Shown here piece after piece: positions 1 to 6,168 of a stretch of 6,168 nt of DNA. Origin of the DNA: Candidatus Gastranaerophilales bacterium. GTDB taxonomy: Bacteria > Cyanobacteriota > Vampirovibrionia > Gastranaerophilales > Gastranaerophilaceae. A model generated the notes under the pieces. It had not been told where the DNA came from. It did not search any database and saw only the letters and a list, made by a program, of their open reading frames with translations. The translations under genes were made by a program, and so were the position numbers. Position 1 is the first letter of the stretch, and each line of letters begins with the position of its first letter. The stretch is from positions 1 through 6,168 of the forward strand of contig CANROV010000120.1 of NCBI GenBank assembly GCA_947632315.1, read 5' to 3'.

Positions 1-601
1 TCCCCTTTATTCCGGGAATATTATCAGAAGTATCTCCCGATAAACCTTTATAATCAGTAATTTGATAAGGATAAACCCCCATTTTATCAAATACTTTATA
101 CCAATCAAATTCAACTAACTCTCCCTTTGACGGCATTATAACTTTTATAAAACCTTCTCTGTCTACAAGCTGAAATGAATCTCTATCCCCTGTTAAAATA
201 TATGTTTTATGTTGTTTTTGTTTCGCTTTTAAAGCAATTGTACCTATTACATCATCAGCTTCAAAACCTTCCTTAGTTAAAATAGGAATATTTAATGCAT
301 TTAATCCTTCAATTATTAATGATAATTGAGAACGAAGGGTATCGGGCATGCTTTCACGGTTTGCTTTATATTCCGAATACATCTCGGTTCTGTACGTATG
401 CCTTGAAACATCAAACGCAACAGCTATTGCGTCAGGCTTAATAGTATTATTTTGCAACAAATCAAAAACAGCTTTAAAAAATCCAAATACAGCCCACGTT
501 GGCTGATTATCCGATGTTTTCATAGCTGTTCTTTCCAGTGCAAAAAAGTATCTGTATGCCAGTGCATGCCCGTCTATTAATAAAAAATTCTTATCCTGCA
601 T
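1..601 (-). CDS. polA: DNA polymerase I, N-terminal 5'-3' exonuclease domain (3' end cut by window edge)
   Basis: This encodes the start of DNA polymerase I, which removes RNA primers and fills gaps in replication and excision repair. Only the first 200 residues are visible, covering the FEN-like 5'-3' exonuclease. The metal-binding acidic residues of the family are all present: D10 in LLIDGHALAYR, D64 in VAFDVSRHTYR, E114/D116/D117 in FEADDVIG, D139 and D141 in LTGDRD, and D190/D193 in GLSGDTSDNIPGIKG. That last motif opens the helix-hairpin-helix DNA-binding segment. The YKANR motif (residues 78-82) is also typical. The ATG at 601-599 is chosen because the protein begins with the usual few residues before the first catalytic Asp, and GGGGA lies 4 nt upstream (610-606). 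The reading frame is open to base 2. Whether the 3'-5' exonuclease and polymerase domains follow cannot be seen; a stand-alone exonuclease is possible but less likely. It is divergent from panD. Confidence 0.95.
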   Translation of the reverse strand, partial: MQDKNFLLIDGHALAYRYFFALERTAMKTSDNQPTWAVFGFFKAVFDLLQNNTIKPDAIAVAFDVSRHTYRTEMYSEYKANRESMPDTLRSQLSLIIEGLNALNIPILTKEGFEADDVIGTIALKAKQKQHKTYILTGDRDSFQLVDREGFIKVIMPSKGELVEFDWYKVFDKMGVYPYQITDYKGLSGDTSDNIPGIKG

Positions 602-626
602 ATATTCCCCAATTCGATATAATTAT

Positions 627-655
627 ATTTTATGGGATTTATGGATTTTTCTCAA
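627..655 (-). promoter_or_regulatory. Probable sigma70-type promoter of polA
   Basis: On the minus strand a -35 box TTGAGA (655-650, 5/6 matches to TTGACA) is separated by exactly 17 bp from a -10 box TAAAAT (632-627, 5/6 matches to TATAAT). Transcription would start near 620, giving a leader of about 20 nt that contains the GGGGA ribosome-binding site. A perfect TATAAT overlaps at 627-622, but its spacing from the same -35 box is 22 bp. The region is very AT-rich, so chance matches are possible. Confidence 0.5.
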
Positions 656-714
656 GAATTTTTAGCTTTAATTATCAATTATTAAACAATTTTTATACTG
701 TTTTTTAATTTTAA

Positions 715-744
715 TTGATTATAAAATTTTGTTTTTGTTAAAAT
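715..744 (+). promoter_or_regulatory. Candidate panD promoter close to the start codon
   Basis: A TTGATT box (715-720) and a TAAAAT box (739-744) are 18 bp apart. They would place the transcription start near 751, only a few bases before the panD ATG at 754, giving a leaderless or nearly leaderless mRNA. An alternative pair lies upstream: TTATCA (672-677) and TATACT (694-699), 16 bp apart, with a leader of nearly 50 nt. The flanking DNA is so AT-rich that neither can be preferred firmly. Confidence 0.3.
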
Positions 745-753
745 AAATGTGTT

Positions 754-1101
754 ATGTTACTTGAATATTTATACGCAAAAATTCATAGAGCAACAGTTAC
801 CGACGCAAATTTAAATTATGTCGGCTCTATTACCGTTGATGAAGAAATTTTAGAAAAAGCAAAAATGTCTGAAGGTCAAAAAGTGGATATTTTAAATATC
901 AATAACGGTGAACGCTTTCAGACATATATAATTGCAGGAAAACGAGGAAATAAAGATTTCTGTCTTAACGGAGCTGCCGCAAGAAAAGCTCAAATAGGCG
1001 ATAAAATTATTATTTGTGCTTACGCACTTATGACAAAAGAAGAAGCTGACTCATTTAAGCCTTCTATTGTTCAGATAGATGATAAAAATAATATAATCTA
1101 A
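754..1101 (+). CDS. panD: Aspartate 1-decarboxylase (pyruvoyl enzyme precursor)
   Basis: This enzyme decarboxylates L-aspartate to beta-alanine in the cytoplasm, supplying the beta-alanine half of pantothenate for coenzyme A. The 115-residue product is close to the usual family length of about 115-130. It shows the self-cleavage site G24-S25 in NYVGSITVD, where Ser25 becomes the catalytic pyruvoyl group. Other conserved residues sit at their family positions: K9 and H11 in AKIHRATVTDA, Y22, R54/T57/Y58 in GERFQTYI, and N72 in the LNGAAAR loop. These positions fix the ATG at 754, because moving the start would shift the K9/S25 register. No Shine-Dalgarno sequence precedes it. No panB or panC is next to it. 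It is divergent from polA, and its last 4 nt overlap the 3' end of the convergent exported-protein gene. No terminator is evident after the stop codon. Known PanD proteins form tetramers and need a maturation factor in some bacteria; none is visible here. Confidence 0.95.
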   Translation: MLLEYLYAKIHRATVTDANLNYVGSITVDEEILEKAKMSEGQKVDILNINNGERFQTYIIAGKRGNKDFCLNGAAARKAQIGDKIIICAYALMTKEEADSFKPSIVQIDDKNNII

Positions 1102-1559
1102 CCTTTAAGAAATCTTTGAACTTTTGTGTTCATAGATTCTTCTTTTATTTTCCATTCTCCATTGTCATCTTTACCGATTATAAAATGTGCGGGAACTTTA
1201 TAATCACTGGTGGAAGGCATTCTCATTGCCGCAATTCTGTAATCTTTGCCTTGTTTTGTTATTTTTATATTAAAATATATATTTTTGTATTTTCTTAATT
1301 TCATTAAAGAAGTTGATTTTTTAGCTTCAATTTTATAACGTTCCAAAGGGATAGTAACCGCTTGACTTGTACCGTCAGGCTTTTCAACAACTCTTACAAT
1401 TTTTGCATCATTGGAATAATAATCAAAATAGTCAGAGCTGTAACTGTTTGCCGCAGCTATATATTCATTGAAAAAACACTGCACATCTTGTATTTCATCG
1501 GCAGAACAATACAAATTAAAACATATTCCTAAAATAAGCAGACCAAATAATTTTCTCAT
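1098..1559 (-). CDS. Small exported protein, NTF2/SnoaL-like fold, function unknown
   Basis: I do not recognise a named family. The 153-residue product starts with a clear signal peptide: basic MRK, a hydrophobic core at residues 4-17, and a likely signal peptidase I site after C-S-A20, before DEIQ. The mature part of about 133 residues resembles NTF2-like proteins: an N-terminal helix (DVQCFFNEYIAAANSY), a DYYSNDAKI segment, a central PDGT turn, alternating beta strands, and a C-terminal DNGEWKIKEES strand ending near the stop. This fold call rests on pattern only. Residues 13-18 contain two Cys, but neither makes a proper lipobox, so a soluble periplasmic or secreted protein is favoured. 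The ATG is supported by GGAG 5 nt upstream (1568-1565). The gene lies just downstream of rpoC2, behind a terminator hairpin, and converges on panD with a 4-nt overlap. Binding, enzymatic or structural roles are all open. Confidence 0.75.
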   Translation of the reverse strand: MRKLFGLLILGICFNLYCSADEIQDVQCFFNEYIAAANSYSSDYFDYYSNDAKIVRVVEKPDGTSQAVTIPLERYKIEAKKSTSLMKLRKYKNIYFNIKITKQGKDYRIAAMRMPSTSDYKVPAHFIIGKDDNGEWKIKEESMNTKVQRFLKG

Positions 1560-1562
1560 AAT

Positions 1563-1568
1563 TTCTCC
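1563..1568 (-). promoter_or_regulatory. Ribosome-binding site of the exported-protein gene, abutting a terminator T-tract
   Basis: GGAGAA on the minus strand puts GGAG 5 nt before the ATG at 1559-1557. It follows directly after the eight T residues (1576-1569) of the rpoC2 terminator, so no room is left for a separate promoter between terminator and gene. Confidence 0.7.
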
Positions 1569-1608
1569 AAAAAAAATATCAGTAATCTAACATTTGTTAA
1601 ATTACTGA
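1569..1608 (-). terminator. Intrinsic terminator after rpoC2 (possibly bidirectional)
   Basis: An inverted repeat pairs TCAGTAAT (1579-1586) with ATTACTGA (1601-1608), 8 perfect base pairs. After one mismatch (1587/1600) a further 4 pairs follow (1588-1591 with 1596-1599), closing on a 4-nt loop. Read in the rpoC2 direction the stem is followed by TA and eight T residues (1576-1569), as in a Rho-independent terminator. The stem is AT-rich, so efficiency may be moderate. On the plus strand it is followed by CA and six T residues (1611-1616), so it could also stop antisense transcription coming from panD before it enters rpoC2. It lies 22 nt past the rpoC2 stop codon. Confidence 0.7.
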
Positions 1609-1630
1609 CATTTTTTAAGAAACTATGAAA

Positions 1631-4600
1631 TTATTCAATAGTATAATCGGTTAATTCGGGAGTGCCAAACATACCTTCAATTTCTTCTAATATAGCAGAA
1701 GGTTTTCTTGCATTATTCTTTTCCGATGCACGTTTTTGAGCTTCCTTATCCTTCTCTTCAGAAGCATTTGTTAAATGATAGAAACCTGTACCTGCAGGAA
1801 TTAATCTACCAATAATAACATTTTCTTTTAAGCCTCTTAATAAATCACGTTTTCCTTCAACGGCAGCTTCCGTAAGAATTCTTGTTGTTTCTTGGAATGA
1901 AGCGGCAGATATGAAACTTTCAGTATTTAAACTTGCTTTTGTTATACCTAAAAGCACTGCTTCATAAGTAGCTTCGACTCCGCCTAAAGCTCTTACAGAT
2001 TCATTTTCTTTTTCAACCTCTTTTAATTCAAGGAACTCACCGGGGAGAAGTTTTGTATCGCCTGACTCTAATACTTTTACTTTCTTTGTCATTTGACGAA
2101 CAATAACTTCAACATGTTTATCAGCAATTTCAACACCCTGAGAACGATATACTCTCTGTACTTCGTCTACTAAGTATTGCTGAGCTGCTTCAACACCGTT
2201 TAATCTTATTACATCGTGAGGATTTAAAGGCCCGCCGGTTAATGCTTGGCCAATCTTTATATCTTGTCCGTTTGCAACAATGATATTTGAATCAATTGAA
2301 TATTTTACTTCTTGTCTGCCGTTTTCACCGTTTAAAAATAAACGAGGAACGTCATCTTCAATTTCAATTTCAGCTTTACCTGCATATTCGGCAACAACAG
2401 CACTATCTTTAGGCTTTCTTGCTTCCAATAACTCTTCTACACGAGGTAAACCTTGAACGATATCACCTGTTTTTTGTCTTTCAAATACCAATGTAGCAAT
2501 CATATCACCACGGTTTACAAGTGAACCGTTTGTAACTTGAAGCATTGTTCCTGGGCTGATTAAGTATGGACGACCTACTCTTAACGTAATCGTATTTTTA
2601 TCAGTTCCTACTACCAATCCTGATAAATCGGAAGTTTCACCGCTTTCAGATATTACGGCATCCATTTTTATTAAATCACCCTTTTTAACACAAGGTTTTG
2701 ATTTTAAATTAATTTTTGTTTCACAGCTGTCAGAAACAAGCAATAACCTTCTTGCATCTTGATTATTGTCTTTTATGCTTGCTATAGCATCACTTATTGC
2801 AAGTACTTGAGTTTTAGCAACTGCAGTTTTCGGTTCTATTATTTGACCGTCAGTTACTAAAAGCTCTGTTTGCATAGAAGCCGATGTCTTTGATTGAACT
2901 TCTGCTTCTCTTCTTACAATTAAGTTTTCAAGTACAACAATTTTCAAGTTATTGTTTTCATCAAGTTCAACTTGACCTTTTAAGTGACTTAAATAGCCTT
3001 GCATTTGAAGAACAAGACTTGTTCTTGTTAAAACACCGCCATCTAAGTTTCTGACTCTTGCACCGTCTTTGTATTGAAGCTGGGTAACAGGAACCAAATC
3101 AATAGCTTCATCTGTCGGATTAAATTTGATTGATACATCCTTTGTTTCAATATTAAATCTTTGAACAGGACGAACCAATACTTGAATAGGCTGATTTGAT
3201 ATTGATTTTTCATCCAGAGCAGCAACTCCTAAATCTTCCTCTAAGTCATCTATTTCAAGATTATCTTTATCATTATCTAAAATAGTAACTATAGAATCTT
3301 CTTTAACTTTAATTTTCGGTGCAATTTCAGTTCCCGCCGTTACAACTTCACCTTCATCAACTTTAAGTTCACTTATTCCGCTTAAGTTATATATTTCACC
3401 CGGGCGGATTACTACTTCGTGAATCATATCATTGAATTCTTTAATTTCAACAATACCGTCAATGTGAGCATATAAATCTTTTACAACTTCGGTTCCTGCT
3501 GTAACAAATGTACCTGATTCCACCATTTTTAATGCTGAATCTTTGTTAACTTGATGAATTTCGTCAGGTATAAATATTAATTCACCCGGTTGAGTAATGA
3601 TTTGATTTTCATCAACTTCAATACCGTTATATCTTATTTCACCTGATGAAGGAACTGTATATTCTTCATCAACAAGCTCTGCTATTATCATTCCGCTTTC
3701 AACTACAGTATCAATAGGACATTTGATAATATATTTTTCACCTGTTTTATTAACAGTCCATATTTGTTCTTTTTTAGTTTGTTCAAATTTAGCATTTGAA
3801 GCCGTAATTGAGGCAATAACAATTGTAAGTTCTTTACCTTGTAATATTTTCTTTATTTTTTTACCTTCAAATTTAACATCTTCAACAACTAAATTATTAC
3901 CAATTCTGACTTCACCGCCATGTTCTGATATAACATGGATTTCAGCAAGCTTTTCACCTTCTTTTACAGCTTTACCATCTTGAACAAGTATATTTGAACC
4001 GCCGGGAAGATTATAAACATCTCCGCCAAGAACCCAAACAATACCGTTTTTACTTGCTGTTCTGGAGATATTCCCTTGTCTGTCTTTCTTTTCATCAGCT
4101 ACAAAGTCTTCAAATACTATTTCACCTGATAAATCGGAAGTAATATCTTTAGTTGCTTTTTCTGTTAAACGGCTTCCGTCTCCGCCAGAAACAGGTTCAT
4201 AAACTGCAATTTTATCGCCCTTCTTTACTTCTTGACCTTCATTCATGTAAAGTATAGCACCTGACGGAATATGATATTTTTTTGTTTTTGTACCTGATTT
4301 TATTTCTAAATCCGATTCCTGAAGAGTTATAGCAACGTTATCACCATGTCTTGTTCTCAAATCTCTTGTAAAAATCTTTGTAACAATTTTACCGTCAACA
4401 TCTGAGATAATTTCTTTCATCGCACCTGCGCCTTTAAATACACCGCCGGTATGGAAAGTTCTCATTGTTAACTGTGTTCCTGGTTCACCAATGGATTGAG
4501 CAGCTATAATACCTATTGCTTCACCAACATCAACAAGTTTTTGAGTTGTCATAGCCCAGCCGTAGCATTTTTGGCAAATTCCATACTCAAGTTCACAAGT

Positions 4601-5482
4601 TAAAGGTGAACGTACTTTTAATTGATGTAAATCTAAAGGTTTAATTTTTCTTATATCATCTCTGTTAATTGTTGTATTTGCAGGGATTATAACGTTTCCT
4701 TCTTTGTCTTTTATATCTTCTGCGATTGTTCTTCCAAGTAATCTTTCAGTCAAAGGAGCAACAATTTTTTCACCGTCAGATATATCACTCATCATAATAC
4801 CATGAGTTGTTCCGCAGTCGTGGTCACGGATTATAACATCCTGAGCTACGTCAACAAGACGTCTTGTTAAGTATCCTGAGTCTGCTGTTTTTAAAGCGGT
4901 ATCTACAAGCCCTTTTCTTGCACCGTATGATGAAATGATGTATTCGGTAACAGATAAACCTTCTTTAAAGTTTGACTTAATAGGTAAGTCAATAATTTGA
5001 CCTTGTGCGTCTGCCATCAAACCTCTCATACCTACAAGCTGTGATACCTGTGATAAGTTACCTCTTGCACCTGAGAATGCCATCATATATACGGGGTTCA
5101 ATCTGTCAAAATTTTCAACAACTTTCTCCGTTAATTTTGATGTGGTTTCACTCCAGGTATCTATAACTTTTGTGTATCTTTCTACTTCGGTTATGTCACC
5201 TTTTAAATATCTGTGTGTTGATTTTTCAATCTCTTTTTCAGCATCATTTAAAAGTTCTTTTTTATCTGCAGGAACTGACAAATCTGCAATTGATATTGTT
5301 GTCCCTGACTTTGTAGCATAGCTGTACCCTAAATTTTTGAGTCTGTCGGCTAAATTTGCAGTTTTAGCTCCGCCAAATTCCAGATAAACTTGTGCTAACA
5401 ATTTGTTAATCGATTTTTTATTCACCTGTTCATTGATGAAGTCAAATGATTTTTTTGTATTTTTATGTAGTAATGTATCCAT
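1631..5482 (-). CDS. rpoC2: RNA polymerase beta' subunit, C-terminal part (split, cyanobacterial type)
   Basis: This subunit is the C-terminal part of the split largest RNA polymerase subunit. At 1283 residues it is near the usual cyanobacterial RpoC2 length. In order: the N-terminal part with SGARGNLSQVSQLVGMRGLMA (about 137-157, F-loop); the bridge helix GARKGLVDTALKTADSGYLT (187-206); four zinc-binding cysteines C223, C296, C303 and C306, with nearly the same spacing as the second zinc site of E. coli beta'; the trigger loop start GEPGTQLTMRTFHTGG (332-347, with M340, R341 and H344); an insertion at about 348-1003; the trigger loop resumption GDIVQGLPRVEELLEARKP (1006-1024); and the C-terminal regions NPHDVIRLNG and SFISAASFQETTRILTEAAV (about 1189-1208). 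A charged tail, 1240-1265, follows. The ATG is supported by AGGTGA 9 nt upstream (5497-5492). It lies 53 bp after the rpoC1 stop codon and is surely co-transcribed. Translation is intact, with no frameshift or stop. Confidence 0.97.
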   Translation of the reverse strand: MDTLLHKNTKKSFDFINEQVNKKSINKLLAQVYLEFGGAKTANLADRLKNLGYSYATKSGTTISIADLSVPADKKELLNDAEKEIEKSTHRYLKGDITEVERYTKVIDTWSETTSKLTEKVVENFDRLNPVYMMAFSGARGNLSQVSQLVGMRGLMADAQGQIIDLPIKSNFKEGLSVTEYIISSYGARKGLVDTALKTADSGYLTRRLVDVAQDVIIRDHDCGTTHGIMMSDISDGEKIVAPLTERLLGRTIAEDIKDKEGNVIIPANTTINRDDIRKIKPLDLHQLKVRSPLTCELEYGICQKCYGWAMTTQKLVDVGEAIGIIAAQSIGEPGTQLTMRTFHTGGVFKGAGAMKEIISDVDGKIVTKIFTRDLRTRHGDNVAITLQESDLEIKSGTKTKKYHIPSGAILYMNEGQEVKKGDKIAVYEPVSGGDGSRLTEKATKDITSDLSGEIVFEDFVADEKKDRQGNISRTASKNGIVWVLGGDVYNLPGGSNILVQDGKAVKEGEKLAEIHVISEHGGEVRIGNNLVVEDVKFEGKKIKKILQGKELTIVIASITASNAKFEQTKKEQIWTVNKTGEKYIIKCPIDTVVESGMIIAELVDEEYTVPSSGEIRYNGIEVDENQIITQPGELIFIPDEIHQVNKDSALKMVESGTFVTAGTEVVKDLYAHIDGIVEIKEFNDMIHEVVIRPGEIYNLSGISELKVDEGEVVTAGTEIAPKIKVKEDSIVTILDNDKDNLEIDDLEEDLGVAALDEKSISNQPIQVLVRPVQRFNIETKDVSIKFNPTDEAIDLVPVTQLQYKDGARVRNLDGGVLTRTSLVLQMQGYLSHLKGQVELDENNNLKIVVLENLIVRREAEVQSKTSASMQTELLVTDGQIIEPKTAVAKTQVLAISDAIASIKDNNQDARRLLLVSDSCETKINLKSKPCVKKGDLIKMDAVISESGETSDLSGLVVGTDKNTITLRVGRPYLISPGTMLQVTNGSLVNRGDMIATLVFERQKTGDIVQGLPRVEELLEARKPKDSAVVAEYAGKAEIEIEDDVPRLFLNGENGRQEVKYSIDSNIIVANGQDIKIGQALTGGPLNPHDVIRLNGVEAAQQYLVDEVQRVYRSQGVEIADKHVEVIVRQMTKKVKVLESGDTKLLPGEFLELKEVEKENESVRALGGVEATYEAVLLGITKASLNTESFISAASFQETTRILTEAAVEGKRDLLRGLKENVIIGRLIPAGTGFYHLTNASEEKDKEAQKRASEKNNARKPSAILEEIEGMFGTPELTDYTIE
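2476..4441 (-). other. SI3-type trigger-loop insertion within rpoC2
   Basis: RpoC2 residues of about 348-1003 separate the two halves of the trigger loop. The segment is about 650 residues, similar to the large sequence insertion 3 (SI3) of cyanobacterial polymerases and far larger than the E. coli one of about 190. It contains repeated short units of the form 'xG..V..G..iA', for example EGQEVKKGDKIAV (415-427), DGKAVKEGEKLAEI (502-515), DEGEVVTAGTEIA (709-721) and NGSLVNRGDMIATL (985-998). These fit the sandwich-barrel hybrid motif domains known for SI3. An acidic linker (about 736-757, many D and E) interrupts the series. The boundaries are estimated by eye from the flanking trigger-loop motifs. 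Confidence 0.8.
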
Positions 5483-5491
5483 AATATTTTT

Positions 5492-5497
5492 TCACCT
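5492..5497 (-). promoter_or_regulatory. Ribosome-binding site of rpoC2
   Basis: AGGTGA on the minus strand ends 9 nt before the ATG at 5482-5480. It supports separate translation initiation of rpoC2 within the 53-bp gap after rpoC1, rather than read-through or a frameshifted single gene. Confidence 0.7.
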
Positions 5498-5535
5498 TTA
5501 CTTATTTAGAAACAATTATTTTGTAATTTCCATGG

Positions 5536-6168
5536 TTATGAAGCAAAAATTGCATCTCTTACAGTTTCATTAAAAATAATTCTTCCTACTGTTGTTTCAA
5601 ATCTTTCATTATGTTCATCACGAACAACTATTCTTTCGTGCAAGCTTATTACACCCGTTTCGTGAGCTGCAATTGCATCTTCAAAACTGTAGAAGTATTT
5701 AAGCTCTTTATCTTCTTCATCATCAGCCATAAGTGTTAAGTAGTACATACCTAAAACCATATCCTGTGATGCCGCAATAATAGGTTTACCGGTTGCAGGT
5801 GCAAGTATGTTATTTGTTGCTAACATCAACATTCTTGCTTCCGATTGTGCTTCTATTGATAACGGAACGTGTACAGCCATCTGGTCACCATCGAAGTCTG
5901 CGTTAAATGCCGTACATACAAGCGGATGTAACTGAATGGCTCTTCCTTCAACAAGAACCGGTTCAAATGCTTGAATACCAAGTCTGTGCAGTGTAGGCGC
6001 ACGGTTTAATAATACCGGATGTCCGTCTATTACCTCTTCCAGTATATCCCATACTACAGCTTCTGAACGTTCTATTTTCTTTTTCGCTGATTTTATATTT
6101 TGTACAAAACCTCTTTCAATTAGTTTATTAACAACGAATGGTTTGAACAATTCAATTGCCATTTCTTT
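5536..6168 (-). CDS. rpoC1: RNA polymerase gamma/beta' N-terminal part (split, cyanobacterial type), 5' end outside window
   Basis: This subunit carries the catalytic Mg-binding aspartates of RNA polymerase. About 210 C-terminal residues are visible. Numbered from the Met codon at 6162-6160, they include HPVLLNRAPTLHRLGIQAFEP (48-68), the invariant NADFDGD loop at 87-93 (bases 5904-5884) whose three Asp hold the active-site Mg, QMAVHVPLS, the NNILAPATGKPIIAASQD segment, and a C-terminal GRIIFNETVRDAIF typical of the end of cyanobacterial RpoC1. That Met is internal, not the start: two further codons (Lys, Glu) are in frame before it, matching the conserved KEMA-ELFKPF segment. The lid and zipper regions and the first zinc site therefore lie beyond the right edge. 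The stop codon TAA is at 5538-5536. It is the first of a two-gene unit with rpoC2; rpoB is expected upstream. Confidence 0.97.
   Translation of the reverse strand, partial: KEMAIELFKPFVVNKLIERGFVQNIKSAKKKIERSEAVVWDILEEVIDGHPVLLNRAPTLHRLGIQAFEPVLVEGRAIQLHPLVCTAFNADFDGDQMAVHVPLSIEAQSEARMLMLATNNILAPATGKPIIAASQDMVLGMYYLTLMADDEEDKELKYFYSFEDAIAAHETGVISLHERIVVRDEHNERFETTVGRIIFNETVRDAIFAS

Noticed and set aside
667..686. Short inverted repeat TTTAAT / ATTAAA in the polA-panD intergenic region
   Set aside because: Six AT-only pairs with an 8-nt loop are expected by chance in DNA this AT-rich; no evidence for an operator.
1024..1075. Possible terminator hairpin near the 3' end of panD (GAAG/CTTC pairing)
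   Set aside because: The stem is short and broken, has no following T-tract, and lies within coding sequence.
1116..1298. Plus-strand open frame of 60 codons rich in Phe, Tyr and Ile
   Set aside because: It lies antisense within the exported-protein gene, has no ribosome-binding site, and its composition is that of the reverse strand of AT-rich coding DNA.
1490..1559. Exported protein as a lipoprotein
   Set aside because: The cysteines at residues 13 and 18 are not preceded by a lipobox (LGIC and NLYC do not fit), while C-S-A before DEIQ fits signal peptidase I.
3723..3983. Plus-strand open frame of 86 codons
   Set aside because: It is antisense within the well-supported rpoC2 insertion and shows no domain or start signal; a shadow frame.
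6160..6162. Start codon of rpoC1
   Set aside because: This Met lies in the conserved KEMA-ELFKPF segment in the middle of RpoC1, and the frame continues to the window edge.
1..6168. A novel defence, mobile or biosynthetic system
   Set aside because: All long frames are accounted for by polA, panD, rpoC1, rpoC2 and one small exported protein; no transposase, repeats, CRISPR array or unusual gene cluster is present.

Overview
The window is about 6.2 kb of AT-rich bacterial chromosome, mostly housekeeping genes. The best taxonomic clue is that the largest RNA polymerase subunit is split into two genes, an rpoC1-type (gamma) and an rpoC2-type (beta') gene, 53 bp apart. RpoC2 also carries a very large insertion in its trigger loop. 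This is the cyanobacterial arrangement. Together with the low GC and the protein sequences, it fits a non-photosynthetic cyanobacterial relative (Vampirovibrionia/'Melainabacteria', for example gut Gastranaerophilales). That placement is an inference from sequence features, not a database result. A plastid is unlikely, because DNA polymerase I and aspartate decarboxylase genes lie beside the polymerase genes.

Layout from left to right. The region 1-601 (minus) is the N-terminal 200 residues of DNA polymerase I (5'-3' exonuclease domain), running off the left edge. An AT-rich divergent intergenic region of about 150 bp (602-753) carries a good promoter candidate for polA and weaker ones for panD. 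The region 754-1101 (plus) is a complete panD, aspartate 1-decarboxylase. It converges on, and overlaps by 4 nt, a small gene for an exported NTF2-like protein of unknown function (1098-1559, minus). A 71-bp gap (1560-1630) then holds a strong hairpin with a T-tract, the likely terminator of the rpo operon. The region 1631-5482 (minus) is a complete rpoC2, and 5536-6168 (minus) is the 3' part of rpoC1, which runs off the right edge. An rpoB gene would be expected further right.

RpoC1 and RpoC2 together form the beta' half of the polymerase active site. RpoC1 gives the Mg-binding NADFDGD loop. RpoC2 gives the bridge helix, the trigger loop, the second zinc site and the insertion. PolA and PanD are unrelated housekeeping functions (replication/repair and beta-alanine supply for coenzyme A). 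I found no mobile element, CRISPR array, tRNA or rRNA, and no sign of a novel multi-gene system. The points most worth a second look are the terminator placed directly against the ribosome-binding site of the exported-protein gene, the absence of a Shine-Dalgarno sequence before panD, and the internal repeats of the RpoC2 insertion.
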